Positions 31,682 to 44,100 of a stretch of 64,000 nucleotides of DNA are shown piece by piece; positions within the stretch are counted from its first letter, which is position 1, and each line of letters opens with the position of its first letter. The notes below the pieces were generated by a model. That model searched no databases, was not told the origin of the DNA, and saw only the letters and a program-made list of their open reading frames with translations. The stretch covers positions 1 through 64,000 of the forward strand of contig DASCQF010000138.1 of assembly GCA_036012905.1 (NCBI GenBank), written 5' to 3'. The stretch is from NP936 sp002726085 (lineage in GTDB: Bacteria; Acidobacteriota; Vicinamibacteria; Vicinamibacterales; UBA8438). The position numbers were made by a program, and so were the translations under genes.

Positions 31682-32861
31682 CTGTCTCGTGCGACCCACC
31701 GCGTGACGCGTCAGACCCGCACGGGAGCGCCTGCTCGAGGTCCGCCAGCAAGTCTTCGACAACCTCGATACCCACCGACAGCCGCAAGAGATCGTCCGGC
31801 ACACCGGTTCCGGGACCCTCCACTGGCGCCCTGTGCTCGACGAGACTCTCGACGCCACCGAGTGACGTGGCGTTCTTGAACAACCGAAGACCTGCGGCCA
31901 CCCGTTTCGCGGCGCCCCCGCCCCCCTCCACACGGAACGACAGCATCATCCCGAATCCACCGGACATCTGGCGCTCGGCAACCGCGTGACCTGGATGGGA
32001 CGGCAGCCCCGGGTACAGGACCTCGGACACCGCCGGGTGCGTCGTCAGCCATTCGGCGATTCGTTGGGCGCTCGCCGACGAGCGAGGCACACGCAGAAAG
32101 AGCGTGCGCATGCCGCGCAGCAGGAGCCAGGCCTCGAACGGACCCAACACCGCACCGCGATAGCCGCGGTCGTGGGTGACGCGTTCCCACAGCTCGTCAC
32201 GCCGCGCGGTGACCAACGCTCCCGCCAGCACATCGGCGTGCCCATTGAGCTGCTTGGTCGCCGAGTGCATGACGAGGTCGGCCCCATGCTCGATCGGACG
32301 ACACAGCACCGGGGTGCTCAGGGTGCTGTCGGCCACCACACGGGCGCCGGCGGCGTGGGCCACGGCGGCAGTTGCCGCCAGATCGGTGACCGCGCAGGTC
32401 GGGTTGGCCGGGGTCTCGACCCAGACGATCTTGGTCCGACCAGGTCGAAGGACGTCCTCGAGGGCGGTCAGGTCGCCGTTGGGCACAAGATCGAGCACGA
32501 TGCGCCCGCGACCGGCAAGCTCCTCGAGCCAGCGCTGAATCGTCCAGTACATCTGGCGCGGCGCGACCACGTGGTCGCCGGCGTCGAGGGTCTCGAACAC
32601 CGTGGTCGCGGCCGCCATCCCCGAACTGAACAGCAGCGCGCCCTCGCCACCCTCAAGCCGAGTCAGCAGCGACTCGACCGGATCGTAGGTAGGATTCTGA
32701 TCTCGCGTGTAGGTATGCCCGCCCGGGTAGCTGCCGTCCGGTGCCCGCTCGAACGTCGCCGAGGGGTAGACCGCCGGCACGATGGAGCGTGTCGTCGGAT
32801 CGACCAGACCCAGCGCCTGCGCGGTCATCGTCGCGGGGTGGAACCGTGGTTCGTCAGGCAT
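31674..32861 (-). CDS. Trans-sulfuration family PLP enzyme (cystathionine synthase/lyase type)
   Basis: 395 residues from ATG 32861. The fold-type I motifs are YTRDQNPTYDPVESLL, ALLFSSGMAA, VETPANPT, VVADSTLSTPVLCRP and the PLP-binding Lys in MHSATKQLNGHADVL. The C-terminal half carries SLGGVESLVEHRA and LLRLSVGIEVVEDLLAD. The family makes or splits cystathionine, or acts as methionine gamma-lyase. The exact activity cannot be read from these motifs. It begins eight bases after the MATE gene. Confidence 0.9.
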   Translation of the reverse strand: MPDEPRFHPATMTAQALGLVDPTTRSIVPAVYPSATFERAPDGSYPGGHTYTRDQNPTYDPVESLLTRLEGGEGALLFSSGMAAATTVFETLDAGDHVVAPRQMYWTIQRWLEELAGRGRIVLDLVPNGDLTALEDVLRPGRTKIVWVETPANPTCAVTDLAATAAVAHAAGARVVADSTLSTPVLCRPIEHGADLVMHSATKQLNGHADVLAGALVTARRDELWERVTHDRGYRGAVLGPFEAWLLLRGMRTLFLRVPRSSASAQRIAEWLTTHPAVSEVLYPGLPSHPGHAVAERQMSGGFGMMLSFRVEGGGGAAKRVAAGLRLFKNATSLGGVESLVEHRAPVEGPGTGVPDDLLRLSVGIEVVEDLLADLEQALPCGSDASRGGSHETDA

Positions 32862-32868
32862 GGAAAAA

Positions 32869-34284
32869 TCACGCACGCGCCGGACTGATATCCACCTCGA
32901 TGTCACGCCACTTGCCTTGACGGAACCGTATCACGCTGAGGCCACACCTCGTCGTGTGGCCGATGACGATCGCCAGCCAGATGTTGTGCGCCTCGAGGCC
33001 CGAGGTCGCCTGCCAGACGCCGCAGATGCCCAACGGCACGATGACCTGGGAGACGACCGAGATATACAGCGGACTCCGTGTATCGCCCGTGCCTTGCAAA
33101 CCGCCTGTGTAGGCCAGCGCTACGGTGATGAACAGCCCGGAGACCGCGAGATAGCTCAGCAACTCGACCCCGATGTCGGCGACAATCCCCTCCTGCATGC
33201 CGAAAATTGCGAGCAGTGGTCTCGGAATCGCGAAAAACAGCACTCCGACAATGACCGCCACCCCCAGCCCCATCATCGACGCCACGTGCACCGACCGGGC
33301 ACTCCGATCGGGATGCCCCGCTCCCAGGTTCTGCCCGGCCACCGCGGCCGTGGCCCCCATCAGCCCGACCGACGTCCAGGTGATCAGCGAAAAAAGCTCC
33401 GTGTAGCCGACCGCGTAGGCCGCCTGCGCCTCGGCGCTGAAACGCAGCGACCCGATGAACCAGAAAATCAACACGCCGCCGAGGTTCATCGCGACGCCCT
33501 GGAACCCGGCCGGCAGCCCAAACCGGAAAAGCGAGCGGATGATGTCCCAGTCGGGCCGGAAGGACATATGCCGCGAAAAATGAATGACAAGTCGGTTGGA
33601 GAACAGCAGCCACATGAAGATGATGCCGGTGATCCCGCTCGCGATCGCGGTCCCCATCGCCGCACCACGGGTGCCGAAGGCCGGGATCGGCCCCAGCCCT
33701 CGAATCAGCACGATGTTCAGCAGGATGTTCATCGCGGTCATCAGGATGCCGAGCCGCATCGGCGTCTTGGCATCGCCAGCGGCGCGTAGGGCACCGCTGA
33801 ACATGAAGAACATCAGCATCCCGATACTGAACACGAACATGATCCGGATGTAAGGCAACGCCTCGACCTGCACCTCCGGCTCCGCGTTGATCAGGGTCAG
33901 CAGCGTCGGCGCGAACCAGTACCCCAGCGGTGCCATCACACCCACCGCCAGCACGACCGAGACCAGAAAGGCCTGGTAGACCGACCGGTTCACCTTGTCG
34001 GCCTCGCCGGCGCCGGCGAATCGCGCCACCAGCACTCCCATCCCGGTGAAGACGGACGCCACGAAAACGATGACCAGGATGAAAATCTGTAGACTCACGC
34101 CAATGGCGGCGTTGCCGGTGAACCCGACGAAGTTGCCCACCATCGCCTGATCGATGATGCCCTGGAGACCGCCGATCACGTTCTGCACCATCGTGGGCCA
34201 GGCCAGGTGCCACACGGCGCGGCCCAGGGGCCCCTCGACGATCGACCGGTCAAACTCTTTCCTGGAGGGAACGGCGTCGGTCAT
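32869..34284 (-). CDS. MATE-family multidrug/metabolite efflux transporter
   Basis: 471 residues with about twelve hydrophobic helices, the MATE size. Two repeats are visible: WPTMVQNVIGGLQGIIDQAMVG in the first half and FGLPAGFQGVAMNLGGVLIFW in the second. GALRAAGDAKTPM and GGLQGTGDTRSPL fill equivalent places. It would export cationic compounds in exchange for Na+ or H+. ATG 34284 is the first codon that fits the family. It heads the four-gene minus-strand operon and is divergent from the Nudix gene, suggesting that it may export a product or toxin handled by the downstream enzymes. Confidence 0.92.
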   Translation of the reverse strand: MTDAVPSRKEFDRSIVEGPLGRAVWHLAWPTMVQNVIGGLQGIIDQAMVGNFVGFTGNAAIGVSLQIFILVIVFVASVFTGMGVLVARFAGAGEADKVNRSVYQAFLVSVVLAVGVMAPLGYWFAPTLLTLINAEPEVQVEALPYIRIMFVFSIGMLMFFMFSGALRAAGDAKTPMRLGILMTAMNILLNIVLIRGLGPIPAFGTRGAAMGTAIASGITGIIFMWLLFSNRLVIHFSRHMSFRPDWDIIRSLFRFGLPAGFQGVAMNLGGVLIFWFIGSLRFSAEAQAAYAVGYTELFSLITWTSVGLMGATAAVAGQNLGAGHPDRSARSVHVASMMGLGVAVIVGVLFFAIPRPLLAIFGMQEGIVADIGVELLSYLAVSGLFITVALAYTGGLQGTGDTRSPLYISVVSQVIVPLGICGVWQATSGLEAHNIWLAIVIGHTTRCGLSVIRFRQGKWRDIEVDISPARA

Positions 34285-34338
34285 GTTGACGGATATGCGG
34301 ACACCGTGGTCAGACGCGGTAGGATAGACACTTCGGAC

Positions 34339-34986
34339 GTGTCGACACTCTATCAGATCGAAGCGCAGGTTCGTGCCGCCCTCGACGACCCCGCACCGCG
34401 CGCTGACGTGCACATCGCGCTGGCGCCGCGGCCGCGACGCGGCTGGCAGGCGGGAGTGATTCCCCAAGCGGCGCGCCTCGCCGCAGCACTCGTGCTGCTC
34501 TACCCCATCGGGCAACATGTGCACCTGGTGCTGACCCGCCGGGCGGGCACACTCGACCAGCATGCCGGCCAGGTCTCGTTGCCCGGCGGGGCCGTCGACA
34601 GCGATGAGACGGTCGAGGCCGCGGCGCTTCGGGAGGCCCGCGAGGAAATCGGCCTCGAGCCCGCTGGCCTGCGGGTGATTGGACGGCTATCGGCGCTCTA
34701 CATCCCGGTCAGCAACTTCGCGCTCCACCCGGTCGTGGCGGTCTCCGACCGGCGTCCGACCCTGGTGCCGGCGGCGGACGAGGTGGCCCACATCCTCGAG
34801 GTGCCGCTGAGCGAACTGCGAGACCCCGCCCGTCTGCGTCATGGACGACGCTGGCGCGGGGATGACGCGATCACCGTGCCCTATTTCGAGCTGCTCGGCG
34901 AGCGTGTCTGGGGCGCCACCGCCATGGTACTCGGCGAGCTGCTGCACGTGCTGCCTCCGCTCGAGGAGTCTGAGGTGGTGTCATAG
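34339..34986 (+). CDS. Nudix hydrolase, CoA pyrophosphatase (NudL) type
   Basis: 215 residues from GTG 34339; GTG 34306 is a possible earlier start. The Nudix box is complete (GGAVDSDETVEAAALREARE plus EIG). It is preceded by LTRRAGTLDQHAGQVSLP, the pattern typical of NudL-like CoA diphosphatases that split coenzyme A into phosphopantetheine and ADP. No ribosome binding site is clear. Its stop codon lies in the left arm of a repeat element. Confidence 0.85.
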   Translation: MSTLYQIEAQVRAALDDPAPRADVHIALAPRPRRGWQAGVIPQAARLAAALVLLYPIGQHVHLVLTRRAGTLDQHAGQVSLPGGAVDSDETVEAAALREAREEIGLEPAGLRVIGRLSALYIPVSNFALHPVVAVSDRRPTLVPAADEVAHILEVPLSELRDPARLRHGRRWRGDDAITVPYFELLGERVWGATAMVLGELLHVLPPLEESEVVS

Positions 34987-35158
34987 TGCCCCGTCTCAGA
35001 AGTTCATTGCCACATTCCCGGGCGGGGCATCCCGCTATGGGCGGCACCGAGCTTCGACTCGGCGGGGTCACAAATACCCAAGTTGCTCCCTCGTCGCGCC
35101 TTGCCAGCCAGGCGCCGCACCCGGGACTTTACCAACGAACTTCTAAGGCGGGACACTA
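34984..35158 (+). repeat. Arm-and-core intergenic element, copy A
   Basis: About 175 bases with inverted arms. TAGTGCCCCGTCTCAGAAG (from 34984) pairs with its counterpart ending at 35158, with few mismatches over nearly 30 bases. The core contains TTGCTCCCTCGTCGCGCCTT (35086-35105) and is shared with the copies at 48980, 52822 and, reversed, 46733. The element begins on the stop codon of the Nudix gene and ends directly at the GTG of parC. Confidence 0.8.
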
Positions 35159-37552
<2,394 letters not shown>

Positions 37553-37557
37553 CGGCA

Positions 37558-39480
37558 ATGGCGAAGACCTACACCGCTCAGGACATCACCGTACTCGAGG
37601 GGCTCGAACCGGTCCGCCGCCGCCCGGGAATGTACATCGGGGGCGTCGGACCGCCCGGGCTTCATCACCTGGTCTGGGAGATCCTCGACAACGCGGTCGA
37701 CGAGGCGATGAACGGACATGCCTCGACCATCGGCGTCACGCTCCACGCCGACGGCGCATCGGTGACGATTACCGACGACGGTCGTGGTATCCCCGTCGAC
37801 ACCCACAAGAAGAGCAGGCGGAGCGCACTCGAAGTCATCTTCACGACGCTCCACGCCGGTGGCAAATTCGGGCACCGCACCTACCGGACCGCCGGGGGGC
37901 TACACGGGGTCGGCGCCAGCGTGGTCAATGCGCTCTCGAAAGAGCTCGTCGCCACCTCGAAGCGCGACGGCGCGCGGTGGGAGCAGCGCTTCAAACAGGG
38001 CAAACCGGTCAGCAAGCTGAGACGCGTTGGCGGGGCGCGGGGTACCGGCACCACGGTGTTCTTCCGCCCTGACGCCACGATTTTCCCGAAGACGACGTTC
38101 GATGCCGACCTGATCGCCGAGCGGCTCAATGTCGCAAGCTACCTGCACAAGGGCGTGAAGGTGGTCCTCGAGGACCAGACGGCCAGCCAAACACGCGTCT
38201 TCCAGCACGACGAAGGGCTCACCGACTATCTGCGGCAGATTCTCGCCGACCGGAGCGCACGCCCGGTCCATGAGGCGCCGTTCAGCGTCTCGAGGAACCA
38301 CGAGACCACCAGCTCACGACTCGACCTGGTGCTGCAGTGGACCGAGTCGACCGACGAGCACCTTCGAAGCTACGTCAACGGCATTCCGACCGGATCCGGC
38401 GGTACACACGAGAACGGGCTCCGGGCCGGCATCGGCAAGGCGATCCGCAACTTCATCGATACGCACAGCCTGACCCCAAAAGGGGTGACGCTGACCACGG
38501 ACGACATTCGCGAGGGTGTCACGGGGATCCTCAGCGTCTTCATTCCCGAGCCGCAGTTCCAGGGGCAGACAAAGGACCGGTTGAACAATCCCGAGTTGGC
38601 GTCGGTGGTCGACGGTGTCGTGCGGCCGGCGCTCGAGCACTGGCTGAATCACAACATCAGCGTGGCCGAGGCGATTGTGGCGCGGATCATCCTGGCGGCC
38701 CGCGCACGCGCAGCCAGCCGCGCCGCCCAGCAGGCGGTATCGCGCAAGAGCGCCACCTCGAACCGACTGAACCTCCCGGGAAAGCTCAGCGACTGCACCG
38801 CGCCGGGTGCGGCCGGCAGCGAGCTGTTCATCGTGGAGGGTGACTCGGCCGGCGGCTCGGCCAAGCAAGGCCGCGACCGGGTGCATCAGGCGATTCTGCC
38901 GCTCCGCGGTAAGGTGCTCAACGTCGAGAACGCGCCATTCGCCAAAGTGCTCGAGAACAAGGAGCTCTCAGATCTGGTCACGGCGCTGGGCTGCGGACTC
39001 GGAAAGAACTTCGAGCTGACGCGACTCCGCTACGACCGGGTCATCATCCTGGCCGACGCCGACGCCGACGGCAACCACATCGCGACGCTGCTGCTCACCT
39101 TCCTGTATCGCTATCTCCCCAAGCTCATCACCAACGGCAAGATCTATCTCGCCCAGCCGCCGCTCTACCGGATTGACGCCGGCAAACAGACGTTCTGGGC
39201 TCTCGACGACAGCCAGCGTGACGCAACCCTGGCCGAGATCAAACAAGGCAACGGACGGGTAAAGACCGAGGTGACGCGCTTCAAGGGGCTCGGAGAAATG
39301 ATGCCGAAAATCCTGTGGGAGACGACCCTCAATCCCCGGACGCGCCGTTTGCTACGCGTCGGGATCGCGGATCAGATCCGGACCGACCGGGTCATCGCCG
39401 ATCTCATGGGGCGGGACGCCTCGGCTCGCTTCCGGTTCATCATGGACCGTGCCGAGGATGCCGAGGCGCTCGATGTCTAG
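37558..39480 (+). CDS. parE: Type IIA DNA topoisomerase subunit B (ParE/GyrB family)
   Basis: 640 residues from ATG 37558, five bases after the parC-like stop. The GHKL ATPase has RRRPGMYIGG, EILDNAVDEAMNGH, DDGRGIPVD and TAGGLHGVGASVVNALS. The TOPRIM domain has VEGDSAGGSAKQGRDR and ILADADADGNHIATLLL, where most relatives read DADVDG(S/A)HI. The C-terminus has RFKGLGEMMPKILWETT. It binds ATP and drives the strand-passage cycle of its partner. The A-then-B order with almost no spacing shows an operon. Confidence 0.88.
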   Translation: MAKTYTAQDITVLEGLEPVRRRPGMYIGGVGPPGLHHLVWEILDNAVDEAMNGHASTIGVTLHADGASVTITDDGRGIPVDTHKKSRRSALEVIFTTLHAGGKFGHRTYRTAGGLHGVGASVVNALSKELVATSKRDGARWEQRFKQGKPVSKLRRVGGARGTGTTVFFRPDATIFPKTTFDADLIAERLNVASYLHKGVKVVLEDQTASQTRVFQHDEGLTDYLRQILADRSARPVHEAPFSVSRNHETTSSRLDLVLQWTESTDEHLRSYVNGIPTGSGGTHENGLRAGIGKAIRNFIDTHSLTPKGVTLTTDDIREGVTGILSVFIPEPQFQGQTKDRLNNPELASVVDGVVRPALEHWLNHNISVAEAIVARIILAARARAASRAAQQAVSRKSATSNRLNLPGKLSDCTAPGAAGSELFIVEGDSAGGSAKQGRDRVHQAILPLRGKVLNVENAPFAKVLENKELSDLVTALGCGLGKNFELTRLRYDRVIILADADADGNHIATLLLTFLYRYLPKLITNGKIYLAQPPLYRIDAGKQTFWALDDSQRDATLAEIKQGNGRVKTEVTRFKGLGEMMPKILWETTLNPRTRRLLRVGIADQIRTDRVIADLMGRDASARFRFIMDRAEDAEALDV

Positions 39481-39490
39481 CCACCTCCGG

Positions 39491-40819
39491 CTAGCGGCCC
39501 GAAGGACCACCCGCGACGATACGCGCATCGAGGAACCCGAAGCGACGCTTGACGACGGTCTCCATCAACCGCGCGTCGGCCAGCGACGCATACGGACCGA
39601 CCCACACCAAGTAGCCGGCGTCCCCCCCCTCGGTCGCAACAACGGCGGCGTCGGCGCCGAGCTCGCTCAGCATGGCCGCGGTCGCGTCGGCCGGTGGACG
39701 CGTTTCGAAGATCACGGTGCGGATCGAGTACGACTGCCGCTCACCAGGCCCGGCCCCCGCGGCAAATTCGACCGGCGCCGGCAGAGCGAGCCTGGCTAGC
39801 ATCGCGGGCGGCGCTGGCACGGCGGGACCCGCCCCAGGCATCCACGGCACCAGCACCGCGAGCGCCGCACCGATCCCGACCCCCGCAACAACCCCGGCGG
39901 CCGCCGCCAACCAGCGCTTGGTCTGGGCCGCCACGACGCCGAGCGCAGGGGCCCGACCGGATCCTGGCTGGGGTGACGGAACCTCCGTGTTTCCGGCACG
40001 CGTGAACTCCAGCACACCGGCCGCCTTACCAACGAGCGTCTCATCGATCGTGGGACTCAGGGCGGCGAAGCCCGCCTCGAGCGACCGGTCGCAGATGAGG
40101 TTGATCTTCCTGGGGATCCCCTCGCTGAACTCGTAGATCAGATCCAACGCCCGCTCGGAGAACATCGTCTCGGCAACGCCACTCGCCAGCTGGACCCTGA
40201 AACCGACGTAACGATCGACCTCCTCGCGCGTCAGCGGACGGAGCGTGCACCGCCTGGCAATGCGCTGGTTGAGTTGCCGCATCTCGGGTGTTCCGAGCAG
40301 AGCCTGCAACTCCGGCTGGCCGACCAGGAGAATCTGGAGCAGCTTCTGTTGGTCGGTCTCGAGGGCAGTCAGCACCCTCAGCTGTTCGAGCACCGATGGC
40401 GCCAGGTCTTGCGCTTCGTCAACCACCGCGAGCGCGCTGGCCCCGACGTGAGCCAGGGACAGGAGGAACCGGTTCAGGGTCTCGACCAGACTCTGCCGGC
40501 TGGCGTCCTGGAGCGCACGACTGTCCGACACGACCCCGAAGTCCTGAAGCAGGACTCTCAGCAACTCGTTTTCACTCACAAACGGGTTCAGGACGAGCGC
40601 GGTGAAGACATCTCGGTCGACCAACTGGAGCAGCGCGCGGGTCGTGGTGGTCTTGCCAGTCCCGACGTCGCCCGTCAGCAGCAGCATCCCCTCGCGACGC
40701 CCGATGCCCCGCTGCAGCTGCTCCAGCGCCTGCTGATGTGAGGCGCTCTTGAAGAGGAACTCCGGGTCCGGCGTGGGGCTGAACGGCCGACGACGAAATC
40801 GATAATAGTCTTCGTACAC
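39491..40819 (-). CDS. ExeA/GspA-like AAA ATPase with membrane anchor and SPOR-like domain
   Basis: 442 residues from GTG 40819. The N-terminus YYRFRRRPFSPTPDPEFLF is typical of ExeA-type ATPases. Walker A is GDVGTGKT (50-57) and Walker B is ALAVVDEAQDL. After the ATPase (to about residue 270) come a Pro-rich stretch, one transmembrane helix (AAAGVVAGVGIGAALAVLV) and a C-terminal segment ending YLVWVGPYASLADARLME, which looks like a SPOR (peptidoglycan-binding) domain. Such proteins help place secretin or pilus machinery through the cell wall. It converges with parE at ten bases. Confidence 0.83.
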   Translation of the reverse strand: MYEDYYRFRRRPFSPTPDPEFLFKSASHQQALEQLQRGIGRREGMLLLTGDVGTGKTTTTRALLQLVDRDVFTALVLNPFVSENELLRVLLQDFGVVSDSRALQDASRQSLVETLNRFLLSLAHVGASALAVVDEAQDLAPSVLEQLRVLTALETDQQKLLQILLVGQPELQALLGTPEMRQLNQRIARRCTLRPLTREEVDRYVGFRVQLASGVAETMFSERALDLIYEFSEGIPRKINLICDRSLEAGFAALSPTIDETLVGKAAGVLEFTRAGNTEVPSPQPGSGRAPALGVVAAQTKRWLAAAAGVVAGVGIGAALAVLVPWMPGAGPAVPAPPAMLARLALPAPVEFAAGAGPGERQSYSIRTVIFETRPPADATAAMLSELGADAAVVATEGGDAGYLVWVGPYASLADARLMETVVKRRFGFLDARIVAGGPSGR

Positions 40820-41159
40820 GGATAACTCGTGGAATCAGGAGCCCGGAGACAGGCGCCAGGAAAAACCCGCCCGCCCGCCGAAGCCTCGGCGCCCGTGGGT
40901 GGGCTTCGCCACCATCCGATTCAATTCCGGCTTTCGCACCGCGTCACCACCCGCGTGAGAGTAAACACCGACCTTGTTCAACTCGTCTTCCAGCTGGTGG
41001 AACCGGGTGCCACAACGCTGATAGCATAAGGGAATGCCCCCGGCGAGGTACAGCGTTTCTTTGGAAGGGGCGATGCTGTTCGCCCGAACGTAAGTCACTC
41101 GCGGTTCGCCACCGTTGCATGGGACGGCGGAGCCGCCTCCACGATACCAGGAGTCCTTG
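40820..41159. other. Regulatory spacer between ExeA-like gene and TonB receptor gene
   Basis: This 340-base divergent gap begins with a GGAGACAGGCG stretch (about 40847-40857) and a GC-rich imperfect hairpin (40865-40895) related to the other purine-rich repeats. The middle holds TTGTTC (40975) and GATAGCAT (about 41020), which may be part of a promoter for the receptor. A minus-strand open frame of 125 codons covers the area but contains the antisense of the receptor's signal peptide, so I do not count it as a gene. An AGGAG site at 41149-41153 serves the GTG at 41160. Confidence 0.4.
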
Positions 41160-44100
41160 GTGATCAAGCGAGTTCTCTTCTTCTGCATGGTCACACTGTG
41201 TCTGGCCAGCACAGTAGCCGCGCAGACTCATCTCGGCGCCATCCGCGGGACCCTCAGCTCTGCATCGGGCTCCGGGATCCCAAGGGCACCGTTCACGCTC
41301 ATCGACGAAACGACCAACCTGACCCGCAGTGGCATTACCGGTTCCGACGGTCGATTCAGCCTGACCCAGCTCGAACCGGGGTCCTACCGCGTCGAAATCG
41401 CTGCGCCAGGATACAAGACCACGATCCGCCGGGCGACCCTGCAGGTGAACCAGCAGCTCCAGCTCGACCTGGTGCTGGAGCTGGGAACGCTCACCGAGGA
41501 AGTGGTCGTCACGGCGCCAGACCTGACCGTCAACCGCGAACCAAACGGTCTGAGCATCGTTATCGACAACGTGCAGCTGACAAACCTGCCGCTCGATGGC
41601 CGAAACTTCCTGGAGCTGTCGTTGTTGGCGCCCGGCGCGGTGCCGGCAGCCCAGGGCTCGGCGGGGTCAGTGCGCGGCGCCTTCACACTCAACGTCAATG
41701 GAGCACGCGAGGGGGCCAACGCCTACCTGCTTGACGGCGCCTACAACGTCGATCCGAAGCTGAACACTGTCGCCGTGCGTCCGCCGGTGGACGCCATCGA
41801 CGAGTTCCGCCTCCTGACAAGCAGCTACGACGCTGCATTTGGCCGCCACGCGGGAGCGCAAGTCAATGTCATTACCAAGTCGGGGTCGAATCAACTCCAT
41901 GGCACCGTGTATGAGTTCTTCAGAAACGATGCGCTGAATGCCGCCAATTTCTTTGCGCCTCGCAACGAACCGGACCCGACCCTGGAGCGCAACCAGTTTG
42001 GGCTGTCCCTCGGCGGTCCCATCGTCACCGACCGGACCTTCTTCTTCGTGGACTACGAGGGCACCCGGCTGACTGAAGGCATTACGCGGGTCACGACCGT
42101 CCCGACCCTGGCCGAGCGACAAGGAGATTTTTCGAACAGCCTCTTCCCGGCGCCGGTGATTCCAGGCACCCAGTTTCCATTTCCGAACGACCAGATCCCG
42201 GCACCCTTCCAAGACCCGATCGGCGCCGCGATCGCCGCGCTCTATCCCTTGCCAAATCGGGACGCACCGGGCGGCAACTTCGTGTCCTCTCCCGAGTTCA
42301 CCGACCGCAACGACCAGGTGGACCTGCGGGTGGACCATCGTCTGGGGGCCGGCTCCTCGCTCACGGTGCGTTACAGCCTCAGGGACCGCGAACTGTTCGA
42401 GCCGTTTTCTGGCGTCGGCTTCGCCGAGGTGCCAGGCTTCGGCACCAATGTGCCGCAACGCAGCCAGAACCTGCTGACGAGCAACACGCAGGTGCTCTCG
42501 CCGTCGTTGGTGAACGACATTCGGGTCAGCTACACGCGGGTCTCGGCCGGCGCGTTCCACGAGAACACGGGCCTGAGCTTGAACGAACAGGTGGGACTGC
42601 CCGAGCTGTCGGACAACACGCGCGACTTCGGGCTCAGTTTCATCACGGTGACCGGGTTCTCTCCGCTCGGCGACGAATTCAACAACCCGCAGCAGAGCAC
42701 GACCAACACCGTGCAGGCGATCGACACGATGACCTACGCCCGGGGTCGCCACCTGTTGAAATTCGGCGCCGACCTCCAGTTCACGCGACAGGATGCGTTT
42801 CGCGACGTGCAGTCTCGCGGGTTGCTCACCTTCTCGTCGTTTCCGCCGTTCTTCACCGGAAACGCTCTCGCGGACCTGCTGCTTGGTCTGCCGCTCGTCA
42901 CCGGCGGGGCGCGACTCGACAACCAGCAGCAGCTCCGCACCGAGAGCTACAATCTCTTCCTGCAGGACAGCGTCCAGATCGGCTCGAACCTGACGGTGTC
43001 CGCCGGTCTGCGCTACGAGTTCAGCTCGCCACCGGTCGACGCCGACAACCGGGCGAACGTGTACGACCCGGCCACCCAATCGCTCGTGCCGGTCGGCAGT
43101 GCCGGAATCCCCCGTAGCGGCTACGAGGCCGACCGGAACAACGTCGCGCCGCGGATCGGCGCCGCCTGGACGCTGAACGACGCCCGGACGGTGGTGCGCG
43201 GAGGCTGGGGCGTCTATTACGACCAGTCGGCGCTGGCGCCAGGAGAGGGGCTCTATTTCAACTCGCCGTTCTTTGACTTCAACCTGTTCTTCCCATTGCC
43301 CGGGCTGCCACTGACCCTGGCCGACCCGTTCCCCAGCTTCTTTCCGGTCGCCCTGCCCCCATCGGCGCTGACCTTCCAGCGAGATCTGCAGACCCCGTAT
43401 CTGCAGCACTGGAACGCCGCAGTACAGCAAGAGTTGGGACCGGGTCGCTCGGTGGAGATTGCCTACGTTGGCTCGCGCGGCCGCAACCTGCTGCGCGGAC
43501 GCGACATCAATCAGGCCGACGCGGACCCGTCCCCCGTGAACCTGCGACCGGTGCCCCAGTTTGCCGACATCGTGTCGCTGGAATCGACCGGCCGCTCGCG
43601 CTATCACGCGCTCCAGTTGAAGGCGGAGCAACGACTGCGGTCGGGGCTCTCGCTGCTGGCCGCCTACACGCTCGGCCAGTCGGAGGACGATGTCTCGGAC
43701 TTTTTCTCGAGTTCGGGCGACCCGAACTTTCCGCAGGACAGCAACAACCCGGACGCCGAGTTTGGCCGGTCGAACTTCGACGTCCGCCACCGCTTCTCGC
43801 TGAGCTTTTCCTATGACCTCCCATTCGGCCGAAACGGGCGGTTCGCCACCGGCGATGGAGGTTTCGCCGCGCTCTTGAGCGACTGGCAGGTGGCCGGCGT
43901 GGTCACGCTGCAGAGCGGACGTCCGTTCACGGTCGGACTGCTGCCGGCCATCGACAACAGCAACACCGGACGGGCCGCGCTCGGCTTCGGGTCGAACGAC
44001 CGACCAAACCAGACCGGCTCCCCGGCACTGAGCGACGCTTCGGTGGAGCGCTGGTTCGACACCGAGGCGTTCGTCTTTCCGGCCTTCGGCAGTTTCGGGA

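Noticed and set aside
40835..41212. A 125-codon minus-strand frame in the spacer before the TonB receptor
   Set aside because: Its N-terminus is the antisense of the receptor's signal peptide, it has no ribosome binding site and no family match. Part of the composition looks protein-like, so it is noted here.
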